This document shows, one piece after another, positions 1 to 9,440 of a stretch of 64,000 nucleotides of DNA. The stretch is from Myxococcaceae bacterium JPH2. GTDB taxonomy: Bacteria > Myxococcota > Myxococcia > Myxococcales > Myxococcaceae. A program made the position numbers and the translations under genes. The stretch lies in contig JAEMGR010000001.1 of NCBI GenBank assembly GCA_016458225.1, forward strand, positions 124,001 through 188,000, read 5' to 3'. Below the pieces are notes generated by a model. The model made no database searches. It had not been told where the DNA came from and saw only the letters and a list, made by a program, of their open reading frames with translations. The stretch's first letter is position 1. Each line of letters begins with the position of its first letter.

Positions 1-1101
<1,101 letters not shown>

Positions 1102-1114
1102 TGAGGACCGAGGC

Positions 1115-1402
1115 ATGAGCACGCGGCGGCGCGCGACCCTGCGAATCCGGGGCAAGGTGCAGGGCGTCTCCTTTCGGGAGAGCGCCCGCGCCGAGGCCCA
1201 GCGTTTGGGTCTCACGGGCTGGGTGCGAAACCTGAGCGACGGCAGCGTCGAAGCCGTCGCCGAGGGTGAGCCCGCCGCGCTCGAACTCTTCATCCAGTGG
1301 AGCCATCGCGGCCCGCGCTCCGCGCACGTCACCGAGGTGGCGCGCACGGACAGCGAGGCCACGGGCGAGTACAGCCTCTTCTCCGTGGAGCGCACCTCAT
1401 GA
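1115..1402 (+). CDS. acyP: Acylphosphatase
   Basis: A 95-residue protein, the usual size for acylphosphatases, which hydrolyse acyl-phosphates such as carbamoyl and acetyl phosphate in the cytoplasm. The family signature [16 protein letters not shown] is present; its Arg binds the phosphate, and the Asn in GWVRN positions the nucleophilic water. I chose ATG 1115 because the alternative upstream start (1055) lies inside ligA and adds residues the family lacks. The stop overlaps the next start as ATGA. The role in a ligA operon is not obvious, and small acylphosphatases often sit in unrelated housekeeping operons. Confidence 0.93.
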   Translation: MSTRRRATLRIRGKVQGVSFRESARAEAQRLGLTGWVRNLSDGSVEAVAEGEPAALELFIQWSHRGPRSAHVTEVARTDSEATGEYSLFSVERTS

Positions 1403-1842
1403 CGCCGTACGCGCTGGCGTCCCTGCCGACCATGCTGGGCATCCGGGCAGGGTCCAAGGTCTCCGTCATCAACCCGCCTCGAGGCTTCGTCCAGCGGCTC
1501 AACCCGCTGCCGGACGGAGTGGAGTTCCTCATCACCGCGCAGACGGGCCTGGACGTCATCCTCTTCTTCACCCCCGACGCCCAGGAGCTGGTCCAGCGGC
1601 TGCCCGCGCTCGCGCGCGCCATGGCGCTCACGGGCGGCATCTGGGTCTGCTGGCCGGGTGGAGAGGGCGTGAAGTCGACGCTGTCCGAGGACTTCGTGCG
1701 CCACGCCGCGCTCGATATCGGCCTCGTGGACAACAAGATCTGCCTCATCGACTCGACCTGGACTGGCCTGCGCCTCGTGCGCCGCCCGCGCGGCCGACTC
1801 GACAAGCCCGAGGGCCGCAAGCAAGCCCCCGCGCAGGCCTGA
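1399..1842 (+). CDS. DUF3052 family protein
   Basis: 147 residues. The start ATG overlaps the acylphosphatase stop (ATGA), indicating translational coupling. The sequence has the small alpha/beta pattern of DUF3052: an N-terminal [15 protein letters not shown] segment, then GLDVILFF and [10 protein letters not shown] strands, and a central [21 protein letters not shown] region. No catalytic residues are recognisable and no signal peptide or membrane segment is present, so it is probably cytosolic. Function is unknown in the family as far as I know. The basic tail ([15 protein letters not shown]) could bind nucleic acid, but that is only inference. Confidence 0.75.
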   Translation: MTPYALASLPTMLGIRAGSKVSVINPPRGFVQRLNPLPDGVEFLITAQTGLDVILFFTPDAQELVQRLPALARAMALTGGIWVCWPGGEGVKSTLSEDFVRHAALDIGLVDNKICLIDSTWTGLRLVRRPRGRLDKPEGRKQAPAQA

Positions 1843-2392
1843 CCGGGCAGCCGGACAGCCGCCGGACATCTGCATCCCAGTGGATGAACGACGCTTCTTG
1901 CCTTTACACACCTGGTGGGGCGTGGAAAACTCGTCGTGTTTCTGGACGGTTGTGTGACGCTCCGCGTTGTCGGACGTCAAGTCCAGGCAGGAATTTCGAC
2001 GGGTTGCGTTCCGGATCCCTCTGAACGCGTCAGCCGCACCGGGGCTCCCAAACACCCCCCCAAGATGCCCACGGATGGGCACCGACCGGGTGAGGAAGAG
2101 GGGGCGGGCGGCCCACGCGCGTGGTGGAGGGCCTCGAACGCTTGAAGAGAAGCAGGCCCCCCCGGCACGGTGCCGGTTGCAATGCGGGGCGACATGAACT
2201 CGGAGGAGCAGGCGGTGGTCCCCTTGGCCCTCACCCCAGCGATGCAGGTCCCCCCCGGAGACTCCGGGGTGTACGGCTTCTCTGGAGGGCCTGGAGCCGC
2301 CTCTCCCCTCGCAGCGTGCTCGGAGGCGTGGCCCCTCGCCGCCCCCCGTCCGGTGTGGTCCGCCCTACCGCGCGCGCGTCCAGGATTCATCC
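1843..2392 (+). other. 550-bp non-coding region, probable long leader of the RNase E/G gene
   Basis: No convincing gene lies here; open frames lack family features and show random codon use. The region carries two perfect short hairpins on the plus strand: CCGGCA-CGG-TGCCGG at 2162-2176 and CCCCGGA-GAC-TCCGGGG at 2253-2269. It ends directly at the RNase E/G start codon. In E. coli the rne leader is also several hundred nt long and mediates autoregulation by RNase E, so a structured regulatory leader is plausible here. I could not identify a clear promoter. Confidence 0.45.
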
Positions 2393-4990
2393 ATGAGCAG
2401 TGTCCTCGTCATCAACGCCGCGGGTCGCGAGACCCGAGTGGCGCTCGTCGAGAACGGACACATCGCGGAGTTCTATCTCGAGCGTAAGAAGGACAAGGGA
2501 GTCGTTGGGAACATCTACAAGGGTCGCGTCGTCCGGGTGCTCCCCGGCATGCAGGCGGCTTTCGTGGACATCGGTCTGGAGAAGGCCGCGTTCCTGTATG
2601 TCAGCGACGTCGTCTATGACCCTGACTTCGCCCGCGCTCAGTTCGAACTGACCGAGGGCGAGCACGAAGACGCCCCCGAGGTCCCCACCGAGATGGAGGC
2701 GGATGCCGCCGAGGCAGCCGCTGAAGCCGCCGTCCAAGAACCCGGGCCGCACGCCACCGAGGTCGAAGCCGAGGCCCAGGCGCTGGCCGCGGGCTCCGAG
2801 GTGAACGCCCCGCTGACCGAGGCGCTGCCTCACGACACCGCGGTGGAGCTGGCTGCTACGTCGCCCGCGCTCATCCCGGTTGAGGCTGCGGCCGTCGCGG
2901 TCATTCCCGCCGAGGGTGCCGCCGCCGTGGCGAGCCCCGAGGCCCCCGCCCCCACCGAGTCCGTGGCCGTCGCGGTGCTGGAGGCGGTGTCCACCGACGC
3001 GTCCGCCCTCCCGCCCGCGGAAGCCGCGCCGATGGCGACGGGCACGGATGACGGCGCCGGGGTGGCGCTGACCTCCGCGGAGGCCCCGCCGCCCGCCGCC
3101 ACCGCCCTGGGAGACATCATCCCCGCGCCTGAGGCAGAGGCCGTCGTGGCGCGTCCGGCGGACGTGTCCGGTGAGCGCCGCGCCCCCCGCGAGGCTCGCG
3201 AGCCCCGCGCCCGCGAGGCCCGTGAGAAGGACAAGGGCCGCCGCCCGGCCGAGGGCCAGCGCCGTGACAAGCGCGAGGACGAGAAGGAGAAGCCCAAGCA
3301 GCGCCGGACGGACAAGATCGAGGACCTGCTGAAGGTCGGCCAGGAGGTCGTGGTCCAGATCTCCAAGGACCCCATCGGCACGAAGGGCGCGCGCCTCACC
3401 TCGCACATCTCCATCCCGGGTCGCCACCTGGTGTTCATGCCCACGGTGGACCACGTGGGCATCAGCCGCCGCATCTCCAACGAGAAGGAGCGCCGGCGCC
3501 TGCGGGAGATCGTGGACCGGCTGCGCCCACCCGGGACGGGCTTCATCGTCCGCACGGTGGCGGAGAACGTTCCCCAGGAGAAGCTGGAGAGCGACATCCG
3601 GTTCCTCATCGAGGTGTGGAACCAGGTCGTGCGCCGCAACGAGAAGCGCGGGGGCCCGGGCCTGCTGCACCCGGACCTGGACCTCATCCTGCGCGCCACG
3701 CGCGACCTGTTCGCCCACGACGTGGAGAAGCTCGTCGTGGACGACCCGGAGGAGTACGAGCGCATCCAGGGCTTCGTCACCGCGCAGGACCCGGCGCTGA
3801 GAGACCGCGTCGTCCTGCACGACGGGGATGAGCCCGTCTTCGACGCGTACGGCATCGAGCAGGAGCTGCAGCGCGCCACCCAGCGCAAGGTGTGGCTGAA
3901 GAGCGGCGGCTACCTCATCATCGACCAGGCCGAGGCGCTCACCGCCATCGACGTCAACTCGGGCCGCTACGTCGGCAAGAAGAGCCTCGAGGAGACCATC
4001 ACCAAGATCAACGTCGAGGCGGCCAAGGAGATCGTCTACCAGCTCCGGCTGCGCAACATCGGCGGCATCATCATCTGCGACTTCATCGACATGGAGAAGG
4101 CGCAGAACCGCGACAAGGTCTTCAAGTCGCTGCAGGAAGCGCTGGGACGCGACAAGGCGAAGACGAACGTCCTGCGCATCTCCGAGCTGGGCCTCGTGGA
4201 GATGACGCGCAAGCGCGTGCGCGAGTCCATTGGCCGCGTGCTGCACGAGGACTGCCCGTACTGCGACGGCAAGGGCTTCGTGAAGACGGCCACCACGGTG
4301 GCGTACGAGATCTTCCGCGAGATTCGTCGCGAGGCGCCGGGCTACAAGGACTCGACGCTCGTCATCAACTGCAACGCCGAGGTGGCGCGGCTGCTCCAGG
4401 GTGAGGAGCGCAACGAGCTGCGCCACCTGATGGACCGCTACAACAAGTCCATCCAGGTCAAGGCGCAGCAGAACTACCACCGCGAGCAGTACGACATCTA
4501 CGGTCGCTCGGCCACGGGCCCGGAGCACAAGGTGGCCTCGTCTCCCGGCTCGGGAGATGGCGAGCTGGCCATGCAGCAGCGCCGGCCCGACAGCAACTAC
4601 GGCCGCCAGGACCAGAATCGTCGAGGCGGTCGTGACCGCGACCGGGAGCGCTCGGGTGGCGGGAGTGGCGGTGGCGGCGGCGGAGACCGGCGCGAGGGTC
4701 GGCGTCCTGAGCGCGGAGGCGGCTCGGGCGGTGGCGAGCGCAGCCGCGGTGGCGGCGAGCGCGGAGGTGACCGTGAGCGCGGTGGCGGCGATCGGGAGCG
4801 CGGCGGTGACCGCGAGCGGCGCGGCGGCGAGCACCGAGGTGAGCGCGGCGAACGAGGTGACCGCGGAGAGCGCGGCGGTGAGCAGGCCGCGCGACAGACA
4901 CCTCCGAGCGGCGGAGACAACTCCGGCGGCGCCCCGCCGTCCTCGACCGGGGGAGGCAGCTCGGAGCCCTCGGGAGGCGGCGCGGCCTGA
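2393..4990 (+). CDS. Ribonuclease E/G family endoribonuclease with large insertion and RGG-rich tail
   Basis: 865 residues. RNase E/G cuts single-stranded RNA in rRNA maturation and mRNA decay. The N-terminal start of the family (VLVINAAGRETRVAL) is present. The S1 domain (VGNIYKGRVVRVLPGMQAAFVDIG) is followed at about residues 85-305 by an Ala/Pro/Glu-rich then Lys/Arg-rich insertion, after which conserved sequence resumes (KIEDLLKVGQEVVVQ). The metal-binding aspartates are visible at D520 (AIDVNSGRY) and D563 (IICDFIDME), and the zinc-link CPYC at 621-624. Residues from about 741 on are a disordered Gly/Arg/Glu/Asp-rich tail. Compared with E. coli RNase G (about 490 residues) it is much longer, but it lacks the recognisable E. 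coli RNase E scaffold. The rne versus rng assignment is therefore left open. Confidence 0.95.
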   Translation: MSSVLVINAAGRETRVALVENGHIAEFYLERKKDKGVVGNIYKGRVVRVLPGMQAAFVDIGLEKAAFLYVSDVVYDPDFARAQFELTEGEHEDAPEVPTEMEADAAEAAAEAAVQEPGPHATEVEAEAQALAAGSEVNAPLTEALPHDTAVELAATSPALIPVEAAAVAVIPAEGAAAVASPEAPAPTESVAVAVLEAVSTDASALPPAEAAPMATGTDDGAGVALTSAEAPPPAATALGDIIPAPEAEAVVARPADVSGERRAPREAREPRAREAREKDKGRRPAEGQRRDKREDEKEKPKQRRTDKIEDLLKVGQEVVVQISKDPIGTKGARLTSHISIPGRHLVFMPTVDHVGISRRISNEKERRRLREIVDRLRPPGTGFIVRTVAENVPQEKLESDIRFLIEVWNQVVRRNEKRGGPGLLHPDLDLILRATRDLFAHDVEKLVVDDPEEYERIQGFVTAQDPALRDRVVLHDGDEPVFDAYGIEQELQRATQRKVWLKSGGYLIIDQAEALTAIDVNSGRYVGKKSLEETITKINVEAAKEIVYQLRLRNIGGIIICDFIDMEKAQNRDKVFKSLQEALGRDKAKTNVLRISELGLVEMTRKRVRESIGRVLHEDCPYCDGKGFVKTATTVAYEIFREIRREAPGYKDSTLVINCNAEVARLLQGEERNELRHLMDRYNKSIQVKAQQNYHREQYDIYGRSATGPEHKVASSPGSGDGELAMQQRRPDSNYGRQDQNRRGGRDRDRERSGGGSGGGGGGDRREGRRPERGGGSGGGERSRGGGERGGDRERGGGDRERGGDRERRGGEHRGERGERGDRGERGGEQAARQTPPSGGDNSGGAPPSSTGGGSSEPSGGGAA

Positions 4991-5005
4991 CACGCGCCAT
5001 GGGGT

Positions 5006-5025
5006 CGTGGGACGGAAGTCCCACG
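5006..5025 (+). terminator. Perfect hairpin with GGAA tetraloop after the RNase E/G gene
   Basis: CGTGGGAC-GGAA-GTCCCACG forms an 8-bp perfect stem closed by a GNRA-type loop, 15 nt after the stop codon. Wobble and Watson-Crick pairs extend the stem outward to about 5000-5031. There is no U-tract, so this is more likely a 3'-end stabiliser or a Rho-dependent end than a classic intrinsic terminator. A second hairpin follows at 5051. Confidence 0.5.
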
Positions 5026-5050
5026 GCTCCACGCCATGATGCAGCGGAGC

Positions 5051-5073
5051 CTTGGGACACCCATCGTCCCAAG
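5051..5073 (+). terminator. Second perfect hairpin after the RNase E/G gene
   Basis: CTTGGGAC (5051-5058), a 7-nt loop, and GTCCCAAG (5066-5073) form a perfect 8-bp stem. It shares the GGGAC/GTCCC core with the hairpin 25 nt upstream, suggesting duplication or a common structural role. No T-run follows. Confidence 0.45.
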
Positions 5074-5468
5074 AGCCCCGCCTCAGGGCGCGAAGCAATG
5101 ATGGGGCGTCGGTCGTGGTTGGCCCTGTGTCACCGACCGGCGTCGCGCTGACGAGCCCTGGGCTGGCCGCAGCGCCCCACCTGGAACCCTCGCGGTGGAG
5201 AGACTGCGGCCTGGGTTCCACCCCGCGGAGCGCGGAGAACGGCCCCGGCGACGCCGCCCAGCGCGGGCGCGCGGAGCCTCCGGGTCCGTGCAATGCGTGA
5301 CCTTGTGGCAGAACAGCACACCGAGTGGGCTGGCCCGGGCGCCCCCGGTTTGGCTAGCCTGGACCGCTCGACCCGCATGGCCTGGCCCTCCCCACCCCAC
5401 TCGCGGCGCCCCCTCGTCCCAGCGGGCCGCTTTTCCCCCCGGGCCCATGCCCGTGCGGGCTGGAGCGG
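5074..5468. other. Intergenic region with an 8-bp inverted repeat
   Basis: No supportable gene. TGGAACCC (5182-5189) and GGGTTCCA (5213-5220) form a perfect inverted repeat with a 23-nt loop. A looser repeat (GTCGGT ... ACCGAC) lies around 5110-5140. With the two hairpins just upstream this makes a structured stretch between the RNase gene and the YihY gene. I saw no tRNA, RNase P RNA or tmRNA landmarks. Confidence 0.35.
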
Positions 5469-6869
5469 GTGAGGCAGACCGTGGCTTCGGGCTCCCCATC
5501 TCACGCGGTGGCCGCACGCGACTGGTTGCTCACGCGGGCAGCACGCCTGTGGGCCCCTGTGGGTGCGACAACGCTCGGCCAGTTCGCGGCGGACACCTTC
5601 TTCGCGGCGAGAACGGTGGCCCGAGGCTTCATGGGGGAGAACCTCCGCCTCCGGGCCTCCGCCCTCACCTACGTCAGCATGTTCTCGCTGGTGCCGCTGC
5701 TGACGGTGGGCCTCGTGCTGCTCCGGGCCTTCCACCAGGAGAACTTCCAGAAGCGCTTGCGCTTCGTCATCTTCGAGCTGCTCGCGCCAGGGGTGCGCGA
5801 GGAGTCCGCGGCGTTCCTCGACCGCTTCCTGCACCCGAGCAGCACCATCGCGGTGGGCAGCATGGGCTTCCTGGCCGTGTTGCTCTCCGCGGGCTCCCTC
5901 CTCCGCCAACTCGATGGCGCCGTGAACGAGCTGTGGGGTATCCGCCGCCAGCGCCCGCTGATGGCGCGGCTGCTCATCTACGCGGGGCTGCTGCTGCTGG
6001 GCCCGTTCTTCCTCGCCGTGTCGATCTCCGGAACGGGCGCGGTGCGCTCCTTCCTGCAGACCAACATGCCGTATGCCTTCGTCTTCATCGGCATTGGCAC
6101 CACGCTGACCGCCATCGTCAGCCTCACCTTGCTCTACTACTGGACGCCGTATGCCCATGTCCGTGTGCGCTCAGCGCTGTCGGGGGGGCTGGTCGCGGGC
6201 CTGGGGTGGATGCTGGCCAAGCAGGTCTACGCCGAGTTCGCCGAGCGCAGCTTCCACTACAACCCCCTCTACGGCTCCCTGGGCGCCCTGCCGCTGTTCC
6301 TCGCGTGGGTCCATGTGAGCTGGCTGTTGCTGCTCTTCGGAGCCCGGCTGGCCTATGCCGTGGAGCACACGTCCTTTCGCGATTCCTTGTTCGCCTTCGG
6401 GAGTCACCCTCGCGCCAATGAGCTGGTGGCCGCCCGAGTCGCCCAGGAAGCCACGCTCTGCTGGGTGGAAGGCCGTACCCCACCCTCTCCTCGCGAACTC
6501 GCGACCCGCATCCGCGTCCCCGAGTCCCTCGTCCACGAGGTCGTCGACCGAATGGTCGAGGGCGGCCTGCTGGAGCACGCGCGCCGAGGGGGCCTGCTCC
6601 CCGCGAAGGACCCCGCCGAGCTGACCCTGGCGGACACGACCCTGGCGGTCCATGGCGTGATGATCACCGGGGGGCCTGATACCTGGACAGGACCGAAGGC
6701 CCCGGGCTTCGAGCAGCTCGAGCCGCTCTTTCAGTCTGCCGATTGCGCGGGCATCGACTTGTTGCGGCGCACCCGCTGGGTCGATCTGCTCGCCGGGCCC
6801 GGACCTGACGCGAGGGAGGAGGCCACCCCATCCAATCCTCGGGTCGTGGCCGGTGGTCGAAATCCGTAA
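5469..6869 (+). CDS. YihY/BrkB family inner-membrane protein with C-terminal winged-helix-like domain
   Basis: 466 residues starting at GTG. The first 300 residues are the YihY/BrkB (virulence factor BrkB) family: the RASALTYVSMFSLVPLLTVGL motif, the GSLLRQLDGAVNELWGIRR segment, and about six hydrophobic helices, ending in LPLFLAWVHVSWLLLLFGARLAYAVEH. The remaining 150 residues look soluble and contain a small helical domain (PPSPRELATRIRVPESLVHEVVDRMVEGGLLEHAR) that resembles a winged helix. Such tails occur in the longer members of the family. The transport or physiological role is not established; despite its old name it is not an RNase. The gene stands alone between two intergenic regions. 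Confidence 0.92.
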   Translation: MRQTVASGSPSHAVAARDWLLTRAARLWAPVGATTLGQFAADTFFAARTVARGFMGENLRLRASALTYVSMFSLVPLLTVGLVLLRAFHQENFQKRLRFVIFELLAPGVREESAAFLDRFLHPSSTIAVGSMGFLAVLLSAGSLLRQLDGAVNELWGIRRQRPLMARLLIYAGLLLLGPFFLAVSISGTGAVRSFLQTNMPYAFVFIGIGTTLTAIVSLTLLYYWTPYAHVRVRSALSGGLVAGLGWMLAKQVYAEFAERSFHYNPLYGSLGALPLFLAWVHVSWLLLLFGARLAYAVEHTSFRDSLFAFGSHPRANELVAARVAQEATLCWVEGRTPPSPRELATRIRVPESLVHEVVDRMVEGGLLEHARRGGLLPAKDPAELTLADTTLAVHGVMITGGPDTWTGPKAPGFEQLEPLFQSADCAGIDLLRRTRWVDLLAGPGPDAREEATPSNPRVVAGGRNP

Positions 6870-6899
6870 CGTTTCTGAGTGGTTGGAAGCCTCGTCGGC

Positions 6900-6927
6900 T
6901 TGCATGACGGAGGGGTTCTGTTATGTT
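6900..6927 (+). promoter_or_regulatory. Putative sigma-70-like promoter of the HU-like gene
   Basis: TTGCAT (6900-6905), a 16-bp spacer and TATGTT (6922-6927) resemble a vegetative promoter, with expected transcription start near 6934. If correct, translation cannot begin at ATG 6923, which lies inside the -10 element. That supports ATG 6995 as the start of the HU-like gene. Confidence 0.4.
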
Positions 6928-6994
6928 TTCTGGATTCGACCACGGGCCAGAGCGCCCTGTTGCGAAGGGGTCACCGGGTTTGCGGGAGCGTCCG

Positions 6995-7342
6995 ATGCTC
7001 AAGTCCGATCTGATCAACATCCTCGTTGGCAAGCGAGGCGTGACCCAGAAGCAGGCTGAGGCCACCATCGAGACGATCTTCGAGTCCATGAAGGACGCCC
7101 TCTGCCGTGGCGAGAACATCGAAATTCGCGGTCTCGGCGCTTTCCATGTGAAGAACTACCAGGGATACCAGGGCCGCAACCCGAAGACGGGTGTGGTCAT
7201 CCCGGTGAAGCCCAAGCGGGGCCTGCTCTTCCGCACCGGCAAGGAACTCCGCGACCGCGTCAACCGCCCCGCCCCCCAGCAGGCCCAGACGGACCTGCCG
7301 CCCTCGTCCGAGAGCAAGGGCAGCGGAACCGGCACCCTCTGA
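6995..7342 (+). CDS. HU/IHF family DNA-binding protein
   Basis: 115 residues from ATG 6995. Residues 1-90 are a complete HU/IHF fold: MLKSDLINILVGKRGVTQKQ, the helix-turn, GENIEIRGLGAFHVKNYQG, and the DNA-wrapping beta-arm signature GRNPKTGVVIPVKPKRGLLFRTGKEL. A 25-residue Pro/Ser-rich tail follows, longer than classic HU (about 90 residues). An in-frame ATG at 6923 has a good upstream GGAGGGG, but the 24 extra codons have low third-position GC and overlap a probable -10 box, so I prefer 6995 (GGGAG at 6984-6988). The protein bends DNA and organises the nucleoid. It converges on the type III secretion operon. Confidence 0.9.
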   Translation: MLKSDLINILVGKRGVTQKQAEATIETIFESMKDALCRGENIEIRGLGAFHVKNYQGYQGRNPKTGVVIPVKPKRGLLFRTGKELRDRVNRPAPQQAQTDLPPSSESKGSGTGTL

Positions 7343-7364
7343 GAGAAGCGCTTCCCGTCGGACT

Positions 7365-9440
7365 TCAGGCTCCCGCGGACACCGCGGTGAGCCGGCCAAC
7401 GGGTCGGATTTGCAGCCCCCCCTCCAGTTCGCCGTAGGTCAGCACCGCCACCTCGGGGAAGGCGCCCTCGCAGAGCTTTCGCAGGGAGCGTCGGACATCG
7501 GGCGCGGTCAGCAACACGGCGCGGCCTCCCGTGGAGATCCGTCGCACCCCTTCCAGGATTTCCGCCACCCGCTCCGGCGCGAGCGCGGGGCCGCGAGGAC
7601 CTCCCGTGCGGAGTGACTCCTCGACCTCGGGATCCACGAGGTAGGCATACAGCGGTCCGGATGGCGCGAACTTGTGACTCAGGTAGCGGTGCAGCGCCTG
7701 CCGGCACCGCTCCGCGAGCGCACCGGCATCTCCTTCCGTCGTCGGGGAGACCAGCGCCTCAAGGATGGTCCGCAGGTCCCGAATGCTCACCTGCTCCTGG
7801 ACGAGCCGCCGCAGCACATCCACCAGCAGCGGCAGCGGCACCTTCTGCACGGCCTCCTTCACCAGGACCGGGGCATGCGCCTCCAGCCCTTCGAGGAGCT
7901 GCTGCACCTCCTGGAGTCCCAGCAGCGCGGAGGCCCTCGCGCTCAGCACAGCGCGCAGATGGTCTGAGATGAGTTCATCGGCCCGTCGCACGGGCACCTG
8001 CGCCATCTCCAGGCGAGCGCGTGCCGCCTCCGTCACACGACAGATGGTGCGCCCAGTGGCGGGCTCCTGGGCTGGCTCCGCCTTCACCTCGAGGAAGGCC
8101 ACCTCACCGGGCTGGGCCAGGGCATACAGCGCCCCCACCATGACCTGGCCCGCGCCCGCCGGTACTTCGTCCAACAGCAAGCGGTACTCCCCGGGCCCCA
8201 GATAGGACGCCTGCGTCCGTACCCGGATACCGGGGACACGAACCCCCAGCTCAAAGAACAGAGCATCGCGCACGGCATTGAGCGTCCGATGCACGAAAGC
8301 GCCCCCTTCCGCCTCAGCCAAGGGCGTCAGGTCTGGAGCGAGGTCCAACGTGAGCGGCGCGACCCCCACGGGCGCACCGCCACGCTCAGACGCAGGAGCC
8401 TCTCCAACCGTCGGAGCCGCCGCCCCCGGTGCCTTGCCCATGGATGGGTCGCCCAGGCTCGACTTCGACACCTCGCGCTGTCGCAACACATGGCCCAGCG
8501 CGCCCAGGGCCCCACCCAGCACGAAGAACGTCCCATGGGGCATTCCAGGAATGCAGGCCAATGCACCACACAGACCCGCTACGACCCAGAGCGTCTTCGC
8601 CTGTCCGAAGAACTGCGAGCCAATCTCCGAGCCCAGTGAGTCCGATTCGTTCTCCGAGGCCACGCGCGTGACGACGAGACCCGCCGCCACCGCGATGCAC
8701 AACGAGGGAATCTGGGACACGAGCCCGTCGCCCATCGCGATGAGCGCGAACGTGGACGCTGCGTCCGCCAGCGACAGGCCGCCCTGGAACATGCCGATGA
8801 GCGTTCCGCCCAGGAGATTCACCGCGACGATGACCAGCCCCGCGATGACATCTCCCTTCACGAACTTCATGGCGCCGTCCATGGCCCCGAACATCTGCGA
8901 CTCGCGCTCCAGGTCGCGCCGTCGTCGCCGCGCCGCAGCCTGGTCGATGGCCCCCGCTCTCAGGTCCGCGTCGATGGACATCTGCTTGCCTGGCATCGCA
9001 TCCAGCGTGAACCGAGCCGAGACCTCCGCCACGCGCTCCGCGCCCTTGGTCACCACCAGCAACTGCACCAGGGTCAAGATGGCGAACACCACCCCGCCCA
9101 CGACGTAGTCGCCGCGCACCACGAACTCACCGAAGGCCTGGATGACGGCCCCCGCATGCCCCTCGGCGAGCGCCAATCGCGTGGACGACACGTTCAAGGA
9201 CAGGCGGAACAACGTGGTGAAGAGCAACAGCGTGGGAAAGGCAGTCACCTTCAACGCATCCCGCGCGTACAGCGCCGCGACCAGGAGCGCCACCGACACC
9301 GCGAGGTTGAGCGCGAGCCCCACATCCAAGAGCCACGCAGGTAAGGGAATGATGAGCGCGCCCAGGACCGCGGCCATGGCCAGCGCCAGCAGCACGTCCG
9401 ACGAAGTTCGCGCCCACACCTTCTCGAGGCGATGAATCAT
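7365..9440 (-). CDS. sctV: Type III secretion export gate protein SctV (FlhA family)
   Basis: 691 residues. SctV/FlhA forms the nonameric export gate in the inner membrane. About seven hydrophobic helices fill residues 20-310, including the family signature region LALNLAVSVALLVAALYARDALKVTAFP... and the FHIPEP-like loop with FRLSLNVSSTRLAL. A soluble C-terminal half of about 340 residues matches the FlhA/SctV cytoplasmic ring-forming domain. The start is ATG 9440, which overlaps the sctU stop as ATGA; a GTG at 9449 is less likely. It is the last gene of the operon, with a strong hairpin right beside its stop. Confidence 0.95.
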   Translation of the reverse strand: MIHRLEKVWARTSSDVLLALAMAAVLGALIIPLPAWLLDVGLALNLAVSVALLVAALYARDALKVTAFPTLLLFTTLFRLSLNVSSTRLALAEGHAGAVIQAFGEFVVRGDYVVGGVVFAILTLVQLLVVTKGAERVAEVSARFTLDAMPGKQMSIDADLRAGAIDQAAARRRRRDLERESQMFGAMDGAMKFVKGDVIAGLVIVAVNLLGGTLIGMFQGGLSLADAASTFALIAMGDGLVSQIPSLCIAVAAGLVVTRVASENESDSLGSEIGSQFFGQAKTLWVVAGLCGALACIPGMPHGTFFVLGGALGALGHVLRQREVSKSSLGDPSMGKAPGAAAPTVGEAPASERGGAPVGVAPLTLDLAPDLTPLAEAEGGAFVHRTLNAVRDALFFELGVRVPGIRVRTQASYLGPGEYRLLLDEVPAGAGQVMVGALYALAQPGEVAFLEVKAEPAQEPATGRTICRVTEAARARLEMAQVPVRRADELISDHLRAVLSARASALLGLQEVQQLLEGLEAHAPVLVKEAVQKVPLPLLVDVLRRLVQEQVSIRDLRTILEALVSPTTEGDAGALAERCRQALHRYLSHKFAPSGPLYAYLVDPEVEESLRTGGPRGPALAPERVAEILEGVRRISTGGRAVLLTAPDVRRSLRKLCEGAFPEVAVLTYGELEGGLQIRPVGRLTAVSAGA
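7368..7393. terminator. Strong hairpin between convergent HU-like gene and sctV
   Basis: GGCTC-CCGCGG, loop ACA, CCGCGG-(T)-GAGCC forms an 11-bp stem with one bulged base. It starts 26 nt after the HU-like stop and lies within the last codons of sctV. It could end transcripts from both directions, although no T-run follows on either strand. Confidence 0.45.

Noticed and set aside
1915-2197. Small plus-strand frames in the RNase E/G leader
   Set aside because: No ribosome site, no conserved motif and random codon use.
2387-5293. A 968-codon minus-strand frame opposite the RNase E/G gene
   Set aside because: Same artefact; Ala/Arg/Val-rich with no recognisable family.
5469-6869. Ribonuclease BN as the identity of the YihY/BrkB protein
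   Set aside because: That old annotation is incorrect for this family; the true RNase BN is the metallo-beta-lactamase-type RNase Z.
6923-6994. 24-codon N-terminal extension of the HU-like gene
   Set aside because: Low third-position GC, overlaps a probable -10 element and is absent from the HU fold, although it has a good ribosome site.
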